Positions 53,940 to 64,000 of a stretch of DNA of 64,000 nt are shown here, piece after piece. The stretch comes from Theobroma cacao (Eukaryota; Streptophyta; Magnoliopsida; Malvales; Malvaceae): the NCBI RefSeq assembly GCF_000208745.1, contig NC_030850.1, forward strand, positions 8,389,764 to 8,453,763. Reading direction: 5' to 3'. Each line of letters begins with the position of its first letter. Within the stretch, counting starts at the first letter, position 1. The position numbers were made by a program, and so were the translations under genes. The notes under the pieces were generated by a model. That model was not told the origin of the DNA. It worked only from the letters and a program-made list of their open reading frames with translations, and searched no databases.

Positions 53940-55860
53940 CTTGCTACTCAATCATTAGATGATGATCAGACGCGCAGCACGGCACTACATCCTCAGATGC
54001 ATACAGTCTTAACGTGTGAGTTGAAACGAATGAGGAAGTAGTGGAAAAAAAACCTATAGTCACTGTAACTAGAGATCTAGTGAGAGATGTAATCAATGAA
54101 GCTGGAGATCTGTGTGTCTTTACTCTTGCCAATAACTTAGAACTCCACTCGATTGATTGCTTGCATAGAAAAGTGACATGCTTCATTAAACCGTGTGTTC
54201 AATAAATCGATAGCCCAAAGGCTAAGAGACGTGGTCAAATTGAGGGCCTCCTTGTGTTGTTCATGAAACCAATGCTAGAACATGTCTCTAATGCACTCGA
54301 TCAAAATGGTGATTGACATTTTTCTTACTTGATTCAGACACGAGTTAATACACTCCGCAATGTTGCATGTCATGAGTTTATAGCGCTTTACAAGTGACCG
54401 TGCATGTGCCCATTTCTCAAGGCATAATATCATAAAATGGTGGTAAGCATCCTTGCAAATCTATTTCAGTTGATTCATATGTTTGTTGAAATCGGCTACC
54501 CTGTAGCAATTGACTGCAAGTGTGAAAATCATTGTAATGTCTTCGCGCTTGAACTTATTTTTTACATTTTTTCTCCAAGTGGTAATTGCATAGACTGTGG
54601 TGCTCATTGTGGTACACTTTTGCAATTGCATTCTTAATGCCACGATGCTGATAAAAAATAAACATTGTATTTTTAAGACAATCAATCACATGACGCAATG
54701 GGGTAAGAAACCATGACCACGACTCTTGTTCTCAATGTGGCCAACGCTGAATGCAACCAAATATATTTGCTCATTTGAGGCTTTACAGATAGTAACAAAC
54801 AGAATACCTTGAATCTGCCTTTCCGATGTGTGACATCGATAGCAACTATAGGTCGCATTACAGCCCTGAACCCCTAGACACACGCCTTGTATGCCTAAAA
54901 ATAATATTTGAATTGTTGTGCTTGATTGGTGGCCACAATTGTGACTATATTGGGATTTTCACATTTCAACATATAGAAATACGAGGGTAGGAATTAAAAT
55001 GACTCCTCCAATGGACTGAAAACAAGACTCTTTCCATACTCATTTGCTTGCCAAGCCTTACCATACAAGCATTGTAATCTCCACTTGCGATTCATCTCTT
55101 TCATTTTTTCCTTAGGTCTCTATGGTGTTACATTATTTCCTTACAGCTTGGAGGACATAAACTCACCAATTAACATTGTGCTCACTGTTCAGTACCCACC
55201 TTGCAAACTATTAACAATATACATGTGTACCTTGTGGTACGTGCGAGCTTGTCAATAATCTCTGTTAAGCAACTTTCTTGCACGCATAATGAACTTGCAT
55301 GCCTTGTCTTTACAAGCAACCTTAAAACGAACGTGACATGACTTTTCAACTTTAATCTCGAAATGCTTTTTTAATGCTTACATGTTTAAAGCTAGTTTCA
55401 ATTTGACCTTGGAAGGAAACATTTTTCCTTGGTATGAGTGGTCATCGCTTGATTTGGATCGCTTAATCTGGATTCCTCGATGGCAATTGTTTGGAAGGAG
55501 ATCACATCTACACCTGAAATAATCCATTGACGAGATATCCCAACACTTACCCTTTTTAGATCACTATCATCAGGAAAACAAATTCTGTTGTCACCAATGA
55601 TGGGGTTATTGTAAATAGGGTCATCACACTAAACATCTTCTAAAACAACAGCAGTGGCATGCTCGATACTACCATCCATATGATTGTAATCCGAAATGTC
55701 ATTGTCATCACCCTTGTCCTCCTCTAAACAATCATCATGCCAGCCAACATAATCATCATCATTCCAATCAGCAATGTCATCCTCTACATAGTCATCGTGC
55801 ATCTAATCAGAAGCATCGTCATCACTCACAACCGTTGCAGTGTCGTTTGAGAAAGGTAAT
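53940..55860 (-). pseudogene. decayed MULE (MuDR-type) transposase
   Basis: Read from 55860 downwards, changing frames give an acidic N-terminal stretch (DDYVEDDIADWNDDD-like), the MuDR DNA-binding block (GKMFPSKVKLKLAL, then KVEKSCHVRFKVACKDKACKF), a block like LPSYFYMLKCENPNIVTIV, and the catalytic-domain start (FRAVMRPIVAIDVTHRKGRF, containing the first DDE aspartate). Next come RGIKNAIAKV, HSLCNYHLEK and finally RKMSITILIECIRDMFWHWF. Many stops and frameshifts are present, including one at the expected second aspartate motif. It is certainly inactive. Its opposite orientation to the DUF1985-like fragment fits two convergent or divergent genes in one element. Confidence 0.7.
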
Positions 55861-56429
55861 GGATCCACTACAATTTTGGGCTTCAGTTGCATTTGTTGGC
55901 AAGAATGAAGTATTTGGTTCGATGCACATTCTGATCAAAATTGTGCAGACAGCATTTGGAAACACCTCGTGTATGTATCGGGCTACTCAAACTCATGTGC
56001 ATACGTCGATGGTGATTGTTATTGTTGTCAATTAGGGACTGTGCGGTATGGTATGTCTGAAGTAGTATAAATTTGATTTCGGTGATTACTATGTTGCATA
56101 GCTTGTTCATGTTGTATAACATTTGTATGTTGTTCCTTAATTGTCATAAACACTACAACTCCTCTCTCATCTCCTAAAATACTTGTTTAATCTTCATCAT
56201 CCCTAATAACTAGGTGCGAAACCCCTGCGACATGACTGAGCAATGCATGTAGATTGATTTTATGATTTTTTTGAGTTTACCTCGACAACATCTTCAACTA
56301 GCTTCATTAGGCTCGAAAACTACAAATCACTCCCAACACCCCTCACTCGTGTCTCACAACTCCTGTTAGTGTCATCGACCCAACAGCCACCATATGTAAT
56401 CATAAGCTTCAAATTTAGCACTTTATTGA

Positions 56430-58740
56430 TATTTAACAGTCACGTAATGCCTAAAAACCAGACACACAATGATTAAGTCACGCAATGCTTAAAAGGTAGT
56501 CTTGTAATATCTAAGTCACGCAATACCTAAAAATCAGTTATGCAATACTTCGGTCATGCAATACCTAAAACCAGTCATGCAATCCCTAATAACCAATCAC
56601 GCAATACCTACAACCAGTCACGCAATGCCTAAGTTCTAGAGATGCAATGATTAAGTCACGCAATACCTACAAGTTAGTCTCGCAATGCCTAAAAGCTAGT
56701 CTCACAATGCCTAAGTCACGCAATGCCTAAATATTAGTCTCGTAATGTCTAAAAATCAATGACACAATGCCTAAAAACTAATAACGTAAAATTTAATAAC
56801 TAATTGATTTACCTGCTCACAACTAAATTTAAGTTGCCAAAGTCATATAGTGTTCTAATTTACAAATATGTCTAACCAATTTCAACCCCTCAACTTTGGG
56901 GTGTTATTCTATGAATATAAACCAATAAATCCAACAACCCAAAACACATATTTTGATGTCATCTCTGCTCTTTGGGATGGTGAGAGAGAATTAGATGGAG
57001 AGATAAACAGTAAGAGAGAAATAGAAATTTAATTTTGAAATTTTAGTTTAGAGGGCGGGATAGAGAAAATCGAGACCATTTAATTTGTTTGAAATTATTT
57101 AAAGGGTATTGTTATCAAATGATGCCAAAAATTGGGTAAGAACCAGTCACGCAATGCCTAAGAACTAGTTGTGCAATGCCTAAGTTCTAGAGATGCAATG
57201 ATTAAGTCACACAATGCCTAAAAACTAGTCTCGGAATGCCTAAAAATTAATCTCGTAATGCCTAAAAATCAATGACACAATGCCTAAAAACTAATAACGC
57301 AACACTTAAAAACTAATTGATTAGCTTGCTCACAGCTAAGTTTAAGTTACCAAAGTCATACAATATTCTAATTTACAAATATGTCTAACAAATTTCAACC
57401 CATCAACTTTGGGGTTCTATTTTATGAATATAAACCAATAAATCCAACAATCCAAAACACATACTTTGATGTCATCTCTACTCTTTGGGATGGGGAGAGA
57501 GAACTAGATAGAGAGATAAACAGTATTTGGCAAGAGAAAAATGGGGATTTGATTTTGGAATTTTAGTCTAGAGGGCGAGACAGAGAAAGCCGGGACCATT
57601 TAATTTGTCTAAAATTATTTAAAGGATATTGTTACCAAATCATGCCAAAAATTGGGTAAGAACCAGTCATGCAATGCCTAAGAACCAATCATGCAATACC
57701 TAAAACCAGTCACGCAATGTCTAAGTTCTAGAGACGTAATGATNAGTCACGCAATGCTTAAAAACCAGTCACGTGATGCCTAAAAATCAATGACACAATG
57801 CCTAAAACTAATAACGCAACACTTAATAACTAATTGATTTACCTGCTCACAGCTAAGTTTAAGTTGTCAAAGTCATACAATATTCTAGTTTACAAATATG
57901 TCTAACCAATTTTAACCCCTCAACTTTGGGGTTTTATTTTATGAATATAAACCAATAAATTTAACAACCCAAAACACATACTTTGATGTCATCTCTACTT
58001 TTGGGACGGTGAGAGAAAACTAGATTGAGAGATAAACAATATTTGGCAAAAGAGAAATGGGGATTTAATTTTGGAATTTTAGTTTGGAGGGCAAGATAGA
58101 GAAAACCGGGACCATTTAATTTATCTAAAATTGTTTAGAGGGTATTGTTATCAAATCATGCCAAAAATTAAGTAAAAACCCAATCATGAAATGCCTAAAA
58201 ATCAGTCACGCAATACCTAAAACCAGTTCCGCAATGCTTAAGCTCTAAAGATGCAATGATTAAGTTATGCAATGCCTAAAAACTAATCTTGTAATGCCGA
58301 AGTCACGATGCCTAAAAATTAGTATCGTAATACCTAAAAATCAATGACACAATACCTAAAAACTAATAACGCAACCCTTAATAAGTAATTGATTGGCTTG
58401 CTCATAGTTAAGTTTAAGTTACCAAAGTCATACAGTATTCTAATTTACAAATATGTCTAACCGATTTCAATCCCTCAACTTTGGGGTTCTATTCTATGAA
58501 TATAAACCAATAAATCTAACAACTCAAAACACATACTTTGATGTCATCTATGCTCTTTGGGATGGTAAAAGAGAACTAGATAGAGAGATAAACAATATTT
58601 AGTAAGAGAGAAATGGAGATTTAATTTTAGAATTTTAGTTTGGAGCGTGGGATAGAGAAAACTGGGACCACTTAATTTGTCTGAAATTGTTTAAAGAATA
58701 TTGTTATCAAACCATGCCAAAAAATGGGTAAAAACAGTTA
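56430..58740. repeat. right-arm: inverted motif arrays within four ~520-bp tandem units
   Basis: The motif reads here as GTCACGCAATGCCTAAAAACCA. Blocks of it alternate with a conserved ~350-bp segment containing TAATTGATTTACCTGCTCAC, which starts at 56801, 57314, 57831 and 58386 (periods about 513, 517 and 555 bp). The related deletion derivative at 48.5-50.0 kb has only one such segment (49280), so the unit was amplified in this copy. One ambiguous base at 57744. Confidence 0.88.
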
Positions 58741-58849
58741 AAATTGTAATGAGGGATATTTTTGAATTGAGCTTATAAAGAGGGTTATTTCTCACAATTT
58801 CTTCTAATGTAATTATACCATAAACAAAATGGATATTTTAATGTGATAC

Positions 58850-59100
58850 ATCATCCCACATCAAATTTAAATGTAATTGTGAAAACCTATATAAGGATTA
58901 AGTCAATCATTACTAGATCATGTACATTTAGTATTAGAGCAAAATCTTGTTGGGACTTGATTGTGATTGTAATGTGTGACTTTGAGCGATTGGATTATGA
59001 TATCCCATCTTACTTTAGATTTTGAATATGATTATTAAGACCTATATAAGGGTTTAACTCAATCACTACAAGCAACTTGTATTATGCTTTTTAAGAGCAG
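58850..59100. repeat. short direct duplication in spacer
   Basis: The words CCTATATAAGG and TCAATCA(C/T)TAC, each preceded by a TCCCA-type word and a GATTTTGAA or AATTGTGAA word, occur at about 58850-58915 and 59000-59070. It looks like a small tandem duplication left by an unknown element. No gene is visible between 58809 and 59396. Confidence 0.4.
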
Positions 59101-59396
59101 CGTAATTTTGGCTCAAAACGTTGTTAGATTAATGATGGTTGGATTCAAATTGTTACACTTAATCAAAAGTATATTTATCGAAAGAAAACAAATGAAATCA
59201 TGTATATCCATCCTATATATGCAACTGATGCATTGAAATTAGGTGTTCATGGATAATTTTGTTATATGCCAAACTTGGAACCCCTCAACCTTCAACAGCC
59301 AACCAATTTACTCCATTACTGTAATCCTGGCCACCATGCATGTCTTTACAACTTTCTTCAAACATGGTTGACTTATACATAAGTATGGGCTGCATG

Positions 59397-60227
59397 TAGA
59401 GCTGTCAATATGGGCTGGCTCGGCCCAAGCCCTTATGGGTCGAGAAAATATGGGTTGGGCCTAGCCAGCCCATTTTTTACATGGATCATCAAAACCTCAA
59501 CCCAACCCACCCTTTGCTAACCCATGGGCCGGGTTGGGCCAACCCATTTTATTTTTAAAAAAAATTTATTTTTATAATTTTACTTAACAAATTTTTTATC
59601 AATAAAATTGTTCTATGATTTAATCCATAAATTGAATAATAAAAACATATTACAAACAAATAAATTACACTAAATATAAAAAAATAAATAAATTACATAA
59701 ATAAAGTTTAAATCTTTAACACCAACTACTATCCCATAAATATAAGTATATAACTAAATAATAAAAACTTCAAGACTCATTTATATCTTCCTCAATCCTC
59801 ATCCTCAAGCAAAACATTTAAATCTTTTTTAAATAGCAATGATGTCTCAAGGTCTGAATTATTATCAATTCATCATATAATATTCATTGTCATAAAAGAA
59901 AAAGAGATAATAAGTTTTAATCTAAATTAAAATTATTAATTTGACAAGTAAAGATTAAAAATAATGAAATATATAAAATAAGCAATACCATTGGTAACTA
60001 AATTATTAATTTTATATAGTTAAATATATAAAATTATTAAATTAATTAAAATTATTTTTTTCTGACCCATAGAGTTGGCTCGCCCCAGCCCATCTCAGCC
60101 CACTGATTTGATGGGTTGGCCCATTTAAGCCCGATTCTAATATGGGTCAAATTTCTAAACTCAACCCATCTCATATTTAATAGAAAATGGGCCGACCCAA
60201 TAAGCCAAGCCCATTTTGATAGGTCTA
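59397..60227. mobile_element. non-autonomous hAT element (831 bp) with 8-bp target duplication
   Basis: The ends are TAGAGCTGTCAATATGGGCT and, inverted, TAGACCTATCAAAATGGGCT, a typical hAT terminal repeat. Subterminal GGGTTGGGCC / GGCCCAACCC words follow at both sides, in inverted orientation. The flanks are GCTGCATG (59389-59396) and GCAGCATG (60228-60235), an 8-bp duplication with one mismatch. The interior is AT-rich and lacks transposase, so mobilisation would need a hAT transposase from elsewhere. Confidence 0.85.
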
Positions 60228-60235
60228 GCAGCATG

Positions 60236-61384
60236 TAACCATCTTGTTAGGATAATCTTGGCTATCGCTGGTCTTCAAAAACATTTGACTCATAACGCAT
60301 AAATACGAGCTTGAACAAACTCCCATCATATCGTTCCCTCACAAAACCTTATCCCTAGTTTAATTTGTTTTCTTTTCAATTTATTATGGTAGAATTGCTC
60401 TTCATGTCCTTCAATTCCTTCTTACTACTGATTGATGTAAGTAAAGGAATGAATTGAATTAATCCAAACATTTTTTTTATTTCTTTTTGAACTAAGCTTT
60501 TCATTTTAGTTGCAATGCAATAATTATAACTGCTCATTCGTGTTTGGTAGTAATCTAGTAACAGTAGGATAAGTACGAACTGTTATTGTAGATTATCGAA
60601 TAATTATAGAGTAATTGCTTATTGGCAAATGCTAGCTGGTTCTCATAACATAGCACAAGACAATGAGCTCATAATGCATTCATTCGTAATTAAGGGTCGC
60701 AAAGCTTTCTTCATCAAGTTGGGTAGACAAAAAATCCACTTACCATGTCACGTCCCAAGAGTTCGGTCTAGTCGAAGTAAGTCAGGCAGCTCGGCGTATA
60801 GCAGTTTAAGCGACCTAACAGTCTCAATGCTCGATTTTCAAAATTTAAGTTCACACGAAATTAGGTTAAAGTTTCGATACATGATATATGCATTAATAAG
60901 TAGGATTTATACTATTTGTTAAAAATTGAAAAACTAAATCAAACTAATTAGATCAATTTGGTTTGAAGAGTGAAAATTTCTCAATTTGATAATTTTGAAA
61001 CCAAACTGAATTAATGTTTTGGTTTCAATTTGGTTTGGTAAAATTTTAAACCAATTCAAATTAAAAATAAATAATATAATAAAATTTATATAAATATAAA
61101 TGTTATATTGATAGTTTATTTGTCTTAGATATCCTATTTAATTTTTTAAGGTAAATTTATTACATTTTTAATTTTATTTCTTCTTTGTCGACTTAATTGA
61201 TTTTAATTTAACCTTAGTTATTTTTTTAAAATTTATATCACATCCTTTAATTTATTAGGACCCAATTGGTTTTCATGTTGGTCTACTTATGCTTATTTCT
61301 GTGACACATCACCGAAAAAAAAAATTCAAATTTGGTTTTTAGTATCCAATTGAGTTTTCAACCCATAAAAAATACCTTTTTAAA
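60236..61384. other. spacer, no gene recognised
   Basis: AT-rich sequence between the hAT element and the third MULE. 60940-61070 has repeated CAATTTGGTTTGG words and a small inverted repeat (TTTGGTAAAATTTTAAACCA), probably a miniature-transposon remnant without clear ends. An open frame of 97 codons from 60629 has no family signature. Confidence 0.4.
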
Positions 61385-62584
61385 GGGGCATTTTTAAAAA
61401 TAGCCCTTAAAGATAAGATGTTTTCAAAAATAACCCTTTATAATTTTAACTATTTTTAATCAAGTTGGATAAAATTACCCATAATGAAATTACACGTTAT
61501 AATGTTACACACCAGGATTAAGTTGTTAAACGCCATGTGCAAAAACATATGGCACGCTATGGTTAGGTTGTTACACACTATGTACAGAAACATGTGACAC
61601 ATCATGTACAGAAATATGTGACACGTCATGGTTAGATTGTTACACACCATGTACAGAAGCATGTGACACGTCATGTACAAAAACATGTGACACGCCATGC
61701 TTAGATTGTTACACACCATGTGCAGAAACATGTGACACGTCATGTACAAAAATATGTGACCATAGTTAGGTTGTTACAGTCATGTTGAAAAAAATATTGT
61801 TGTTACACGTCATGGTTAAAAAAGGTTGTTACACGCTATGTTGAAAAAAAAATACTGTTGTTACACGCCATGTTAAAAAAATATTATTGTTATACGTCAT
61901 AATTAAAAAATATTTTGTTACACTTTAATGTCTAAAATGTTATTGTTACTTACGAACCAAAACTTCAAATCCTCTCAACTCTCTTCATTTTTTTTTTTGA
62001 CAATTTGGCATCGATTAAAGTGTTTTTAACATATTTTCATAAATTAAAACATAAATTTTCTTATCTAAAACACTTATTTCAACTAAAAATAATAAAAAAA
62101 TTCTTTTGAAAACCTAGGTTTATAAATTTTAATTTTTTGAGTTTATTGGTGTTTAGGTCCCGAATTGATTCAATTAAAAGCTATTTCAAACATCTGTAAT
62201 CATTTCTACCATTTTAGTTTTACCCAAAATACCTAAAAATCAAAAGTTTCAAATAGCCACCCACCTAAGCACATCAAAACTATTGTTTGGTGTCTTGAAA
62301 GCATAAGAAAGAGAAATTTGAAAATGCAGAAAAGAGAAATCAGAAGCATAGCAGACGAATGCAGAAGAGAGAAATCAATAAAATTTGAAAGACTGGGATA
62401 GTGAGAGAGAAATCAGAAATACAAATGGAGAGAAATTGTGATGAATGGTTTAATTTATTTGAAATAGTTTCAAGGGTATTTTTGTCAAGTTATGGCTAAA
62501 TATGGCTAAAAACAGTTAAATTTATTTTGATGATTATTTTTAAAATGTCCTTATCAAGAAAGACTATTCCTCATAATTTTCTCA
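61385..62584. mobile_element. third MULE relative (~1.2 kb, non-autonomous) with a different motif array
   Basis: The left end (GGGGCATTTTTAAAAATAGC...TTTTAACTATTTTTAATCA) and the reverse complement of the right end (GAAAATTATGAGGAATAGTC...ATTTAACTGTTTTTAGCC) match the ends of the two other MULEs. The right flank (GAGAGAAATTG, TTTAATTTATTTGAAATAG, AAGGGTATTTTTGTCAA) also matches the right arm at 58.6-58.8 kb. The array inside has a different motif (61485-61930). A candidate target duplication, CTTTTTAAA against TTTTTTAAA, is too simple to trust. No coding capacity. Confidence 0.65.
61485..61930. repeat. array of GTTACACNCCATG / ACATGTGACACGTCATG motif
   Basis: The words GTTACACACCATGTACAGAA and ACATGTGACACGTCATG recur from about 61485 to 61760. 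A simpler tail of GTTGTTACACGCCATGTT-like words follows to 61930. The motif contains TGACACG, so it is only loosely reminiscent of the GTCACG motif in the two other elements and is otherwise different. Confidence 0.85.
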
Positions 62585-62769
62585 TTTTTTTTAAATATCT
62601 TGATATTTACCACCTGATCCCAATCTTGAAGGAAAAAAAAATATCTTGATATTTAAGTTACAAAGTTACTTATTTAAAACGTTTATATATATCTAATACA
62701 AATAATAAGTACATTGTAATGTTTGTAATGTGAATATATGAATTTGTCATAGTATTCGTGAATTTGATA

Positions 62770-63060
62770 TAGGCATAATACTCAAAAAAGTTTCCAAATT
62801 ATTTAAATTTTTTTAAAAAGAAATTATTTTTTATTATATTCAATAAGTTCATGTATTTTTATTTTAAATCAAATAAGTTATTAATGATTAATTAATTATT
62901 ATTAATTAAAATATCATATGATATTGACATAACACTAATGCGAAAGATAGAAAAATACTATATGATAATGACGTCATATTATATCAATATGTTATATTAT
63001 CATTTATTATTACATGTTAATATGTCATATCAACATTACATTACATAAAATGATAAACGA
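62770..63060. repeat. dispersed repeat related to 12836-13110
   Basis: Both blocks run through AAATTATTTAAA, a TTATTTTTTATTATATTCAA-type word, TAAGT(T/C)(C/T)ATGTATTTTTATTTT, then AATTATTATTAATTAAAATAT and GATATTGACAT. The similarity is imperfect but colinear over about 200 bp. This is a dispersed element family of unknown type. Confidence 0.5.
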
Positions 63061-63350
63061 TAATTTGACTAAGTTAATCATTAGTTATAATTTCTTATTT
63101 TGTCCCAACCTGTTTCTTGCTAAGAATCCATGGTGCCTTTTCTTTTTGGCAATTTTGCTTTTATTATTAAGATTTTGTTTTATGGGAGAGATATAAAAAA
63201 CAACACAAAAAAACTTGAGACAATGGTTAAAGGGAAACCCGGAAGAGATCAAAAGAGAACAAGGAAAAGGAAGAAAAGGGAGAGAAAGTTAGAAGAAAAT
63301 AAAAGATTTAGATTTTTCATTTATTAAATAATAAAATTTTAATATATTTA

Positions 63351-63437
63351 TATTTAAGTATTTAATGTATTAATTGATAAATAATTTTTCTATTTAAAGA
63401 ATAAATTCGAATCTCTTTCTTTTAATTTAAAAAAAAG
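63351..63437 (+). mobile_element. old copy of the short SINE, eroded by transitions
   Basis: Flanked by TTTAATATATTTA at 63338-63350 and 63438-63450. The 87-bp insert aligns nearly end to end with the SINE at 21440-21530, mostly through C-to-T and G-to-A changes (for example ATTTGAGCATTT against ATTTAAGTATTT, and TTCGAATCCCC against TTCGAATCTCT). It ends in an A run. This pattern fits an old copy decayed by cytosine deamination. AT-rich context leaves some doubt. Confidence 0.55.
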
Positions 63438-63684
63438 TTTAATATATTTACTATTAATCTTTAAAAATATTTAATTTTTCTTATTAATGAGCTGACATAT
63501 TTTGAGAAAATGTGTATAAAGCTATCCCATTGACAGCAGCCCAACACAATCAGCCTTCCGAAGTCAACAACTGATGATAAATGGAAGGAACATGCATTTA
63601 TAACTCTACCTGTGTGCTACTTACCTGGACGGCTCAACGGGTGATCATTAAGGCCCATGGCCTAGGTAAGCGGCCTCCATTGCA

Positions 63685-64000
63685 CTTACTGCATGTTTGG
63701 TTGGGGGAATGGCTAAGCCATTCCCCCTCTATTCCCATGCCATTCCGTTTCCCTTGTTTGGTTGTCAAACAAGAGAGCGGAATAGGCATTCTGAGGAATA
63801 GAAATTCCTCAACTATGGCTGAATCGGTGGGAATGGCTAATACCCGCTCTCCCCCCGGTATTATCTATTCTCTGACCGGAGGAATAAGTTTAAATTATAT
63901 TTTGACTATAATACCCTCAACTGTTTAATTAAATCACCACTTTATCCCTATAAAAACTATTTTTTTTTTCTCTCTCTTCCTCACTCCCCCATCTTCCTCA
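63685..64000. mobile_element. Tourist/Harbinger-like miniature element, cut by the window edge
   Basis: The left end, TGCATGTTTGGTTGGGGGAATGG with a preceding TTA, is of the kind seen in plant PIF/Harbinger-type miniature elements (TGTTTGGTT followed by GGAATGG). Internal GGAATGGCTAA and GGAATAG words recur in both orientations. The right end and the target duplication lie beyond 64000, so the class is provisional. Confidence 0.4.

Larger units (their letters stand above)
51505..58808. mobile_element. large decayed MULE with motif-array arms, transposase relic and DUF1985-like relic
   Basis: The left end (AAAAATATTC...TTTTAACTATTTTTAATTA) and the reverse complement of the right end (AGAAATTGTGAGAAATAACC...ATTTTAACTGTTTTTACC) are imperfect inverted repeats, shared with the elements at 48.5 and 61.4 kb. 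Inside, left to right: the left arm with a motif array (51900-52435), a DUF1985-like fragment on + (52640-53770), a transposase relic on - (53940-55860), and the right arm with the motif array inverted and ~520-bp units repeated (56430-58740). About 7.3 kb in all. All coding parts are broken, so the element is not autonomous now. Exact termini and target duplication were not identified. Confidence 0.7.

Overview
The window is nuclear DNA of a flowering plant, most likely a woody core eudicot. The evidence is large AT-rich intergenic spaces, GT-AG introns, plant-only gene families (a plant-type MET1, an ubiquitin-RUB fusion, a plant carboxylesterase) and plant-type transposon relics. I cannot name the species. 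Isolated N bases (101, 25713, 29724, 57744) suggest a draft assembly.

Six protein-coding genes are well supported, with exon structures worked out by hand: (1) a CLC-c-type vacuolar chloride channel/transporter, + strand, 6111-12174; (2) the maintenance DNA methyltransferase MET1, + strand, 20363-28146, 12 exons, 1560 aa; (3) a heparan-alpha-glucosaminide N-acetyltransferase-like membrane protein, - strand, 30224-35594, 12 exons, 489 aa; (4) a DUF1771-SMR domain protein, - strand, 39261-42152, 4 exons, 441 aa; (5) an ubiquitin-RUB/NEDD8 fusion, + strand, 43640-45255, 3 exons, 154 aa, divergent from gene 4; (6) an intronless CXE18-like carboxylesterase, - strand, 47291-48361, 356 aa. They are unrelated housekeeping or metabolic genes and form no operon-like unit. 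The one shared regulatory space I see is the divergent promoter between genes 4 and 5.

The rest is repeats. 3.9-4.75 kb is a two-copy tandem duplication. 14.1-16.4 kb is a higher-order satellite-like array closing in a Helitron-like 3' end. 17.3-19.9 kb is a dispersed repeat family split by a 978-bp insertion with a perfect 9-bp target duplication. 48.4-62.6 kb is dominated by three related Mutator-like (MULE) elements. The largest (51.5-58.8 kb) carries a decayed transposase, a DUF1985-like gene fragment and large inverted arrays of a ~20-bp motif in both arms. The second is a deletion derivative of it, and the third has similar ends but a different motif array. A non-autonomous hAT element (59397-60227) with an 8-bp target duplication lies between the second and third elements. 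A very short tRNA-derived SINE family has one clear copy (in MET1 intron 1), one eroded copy and one doubtful copy.

The most interesting system is the MULE family. Motif arrays unique to each element, next to a DUF1985-like gene, resemble the arrangement expected of an element-specific DNA-binding (anti-silencing or transposase-targeting) system, such as that described for Arabidopsis VANDAL elements. That link is an inference and not shown by the sequence alone.
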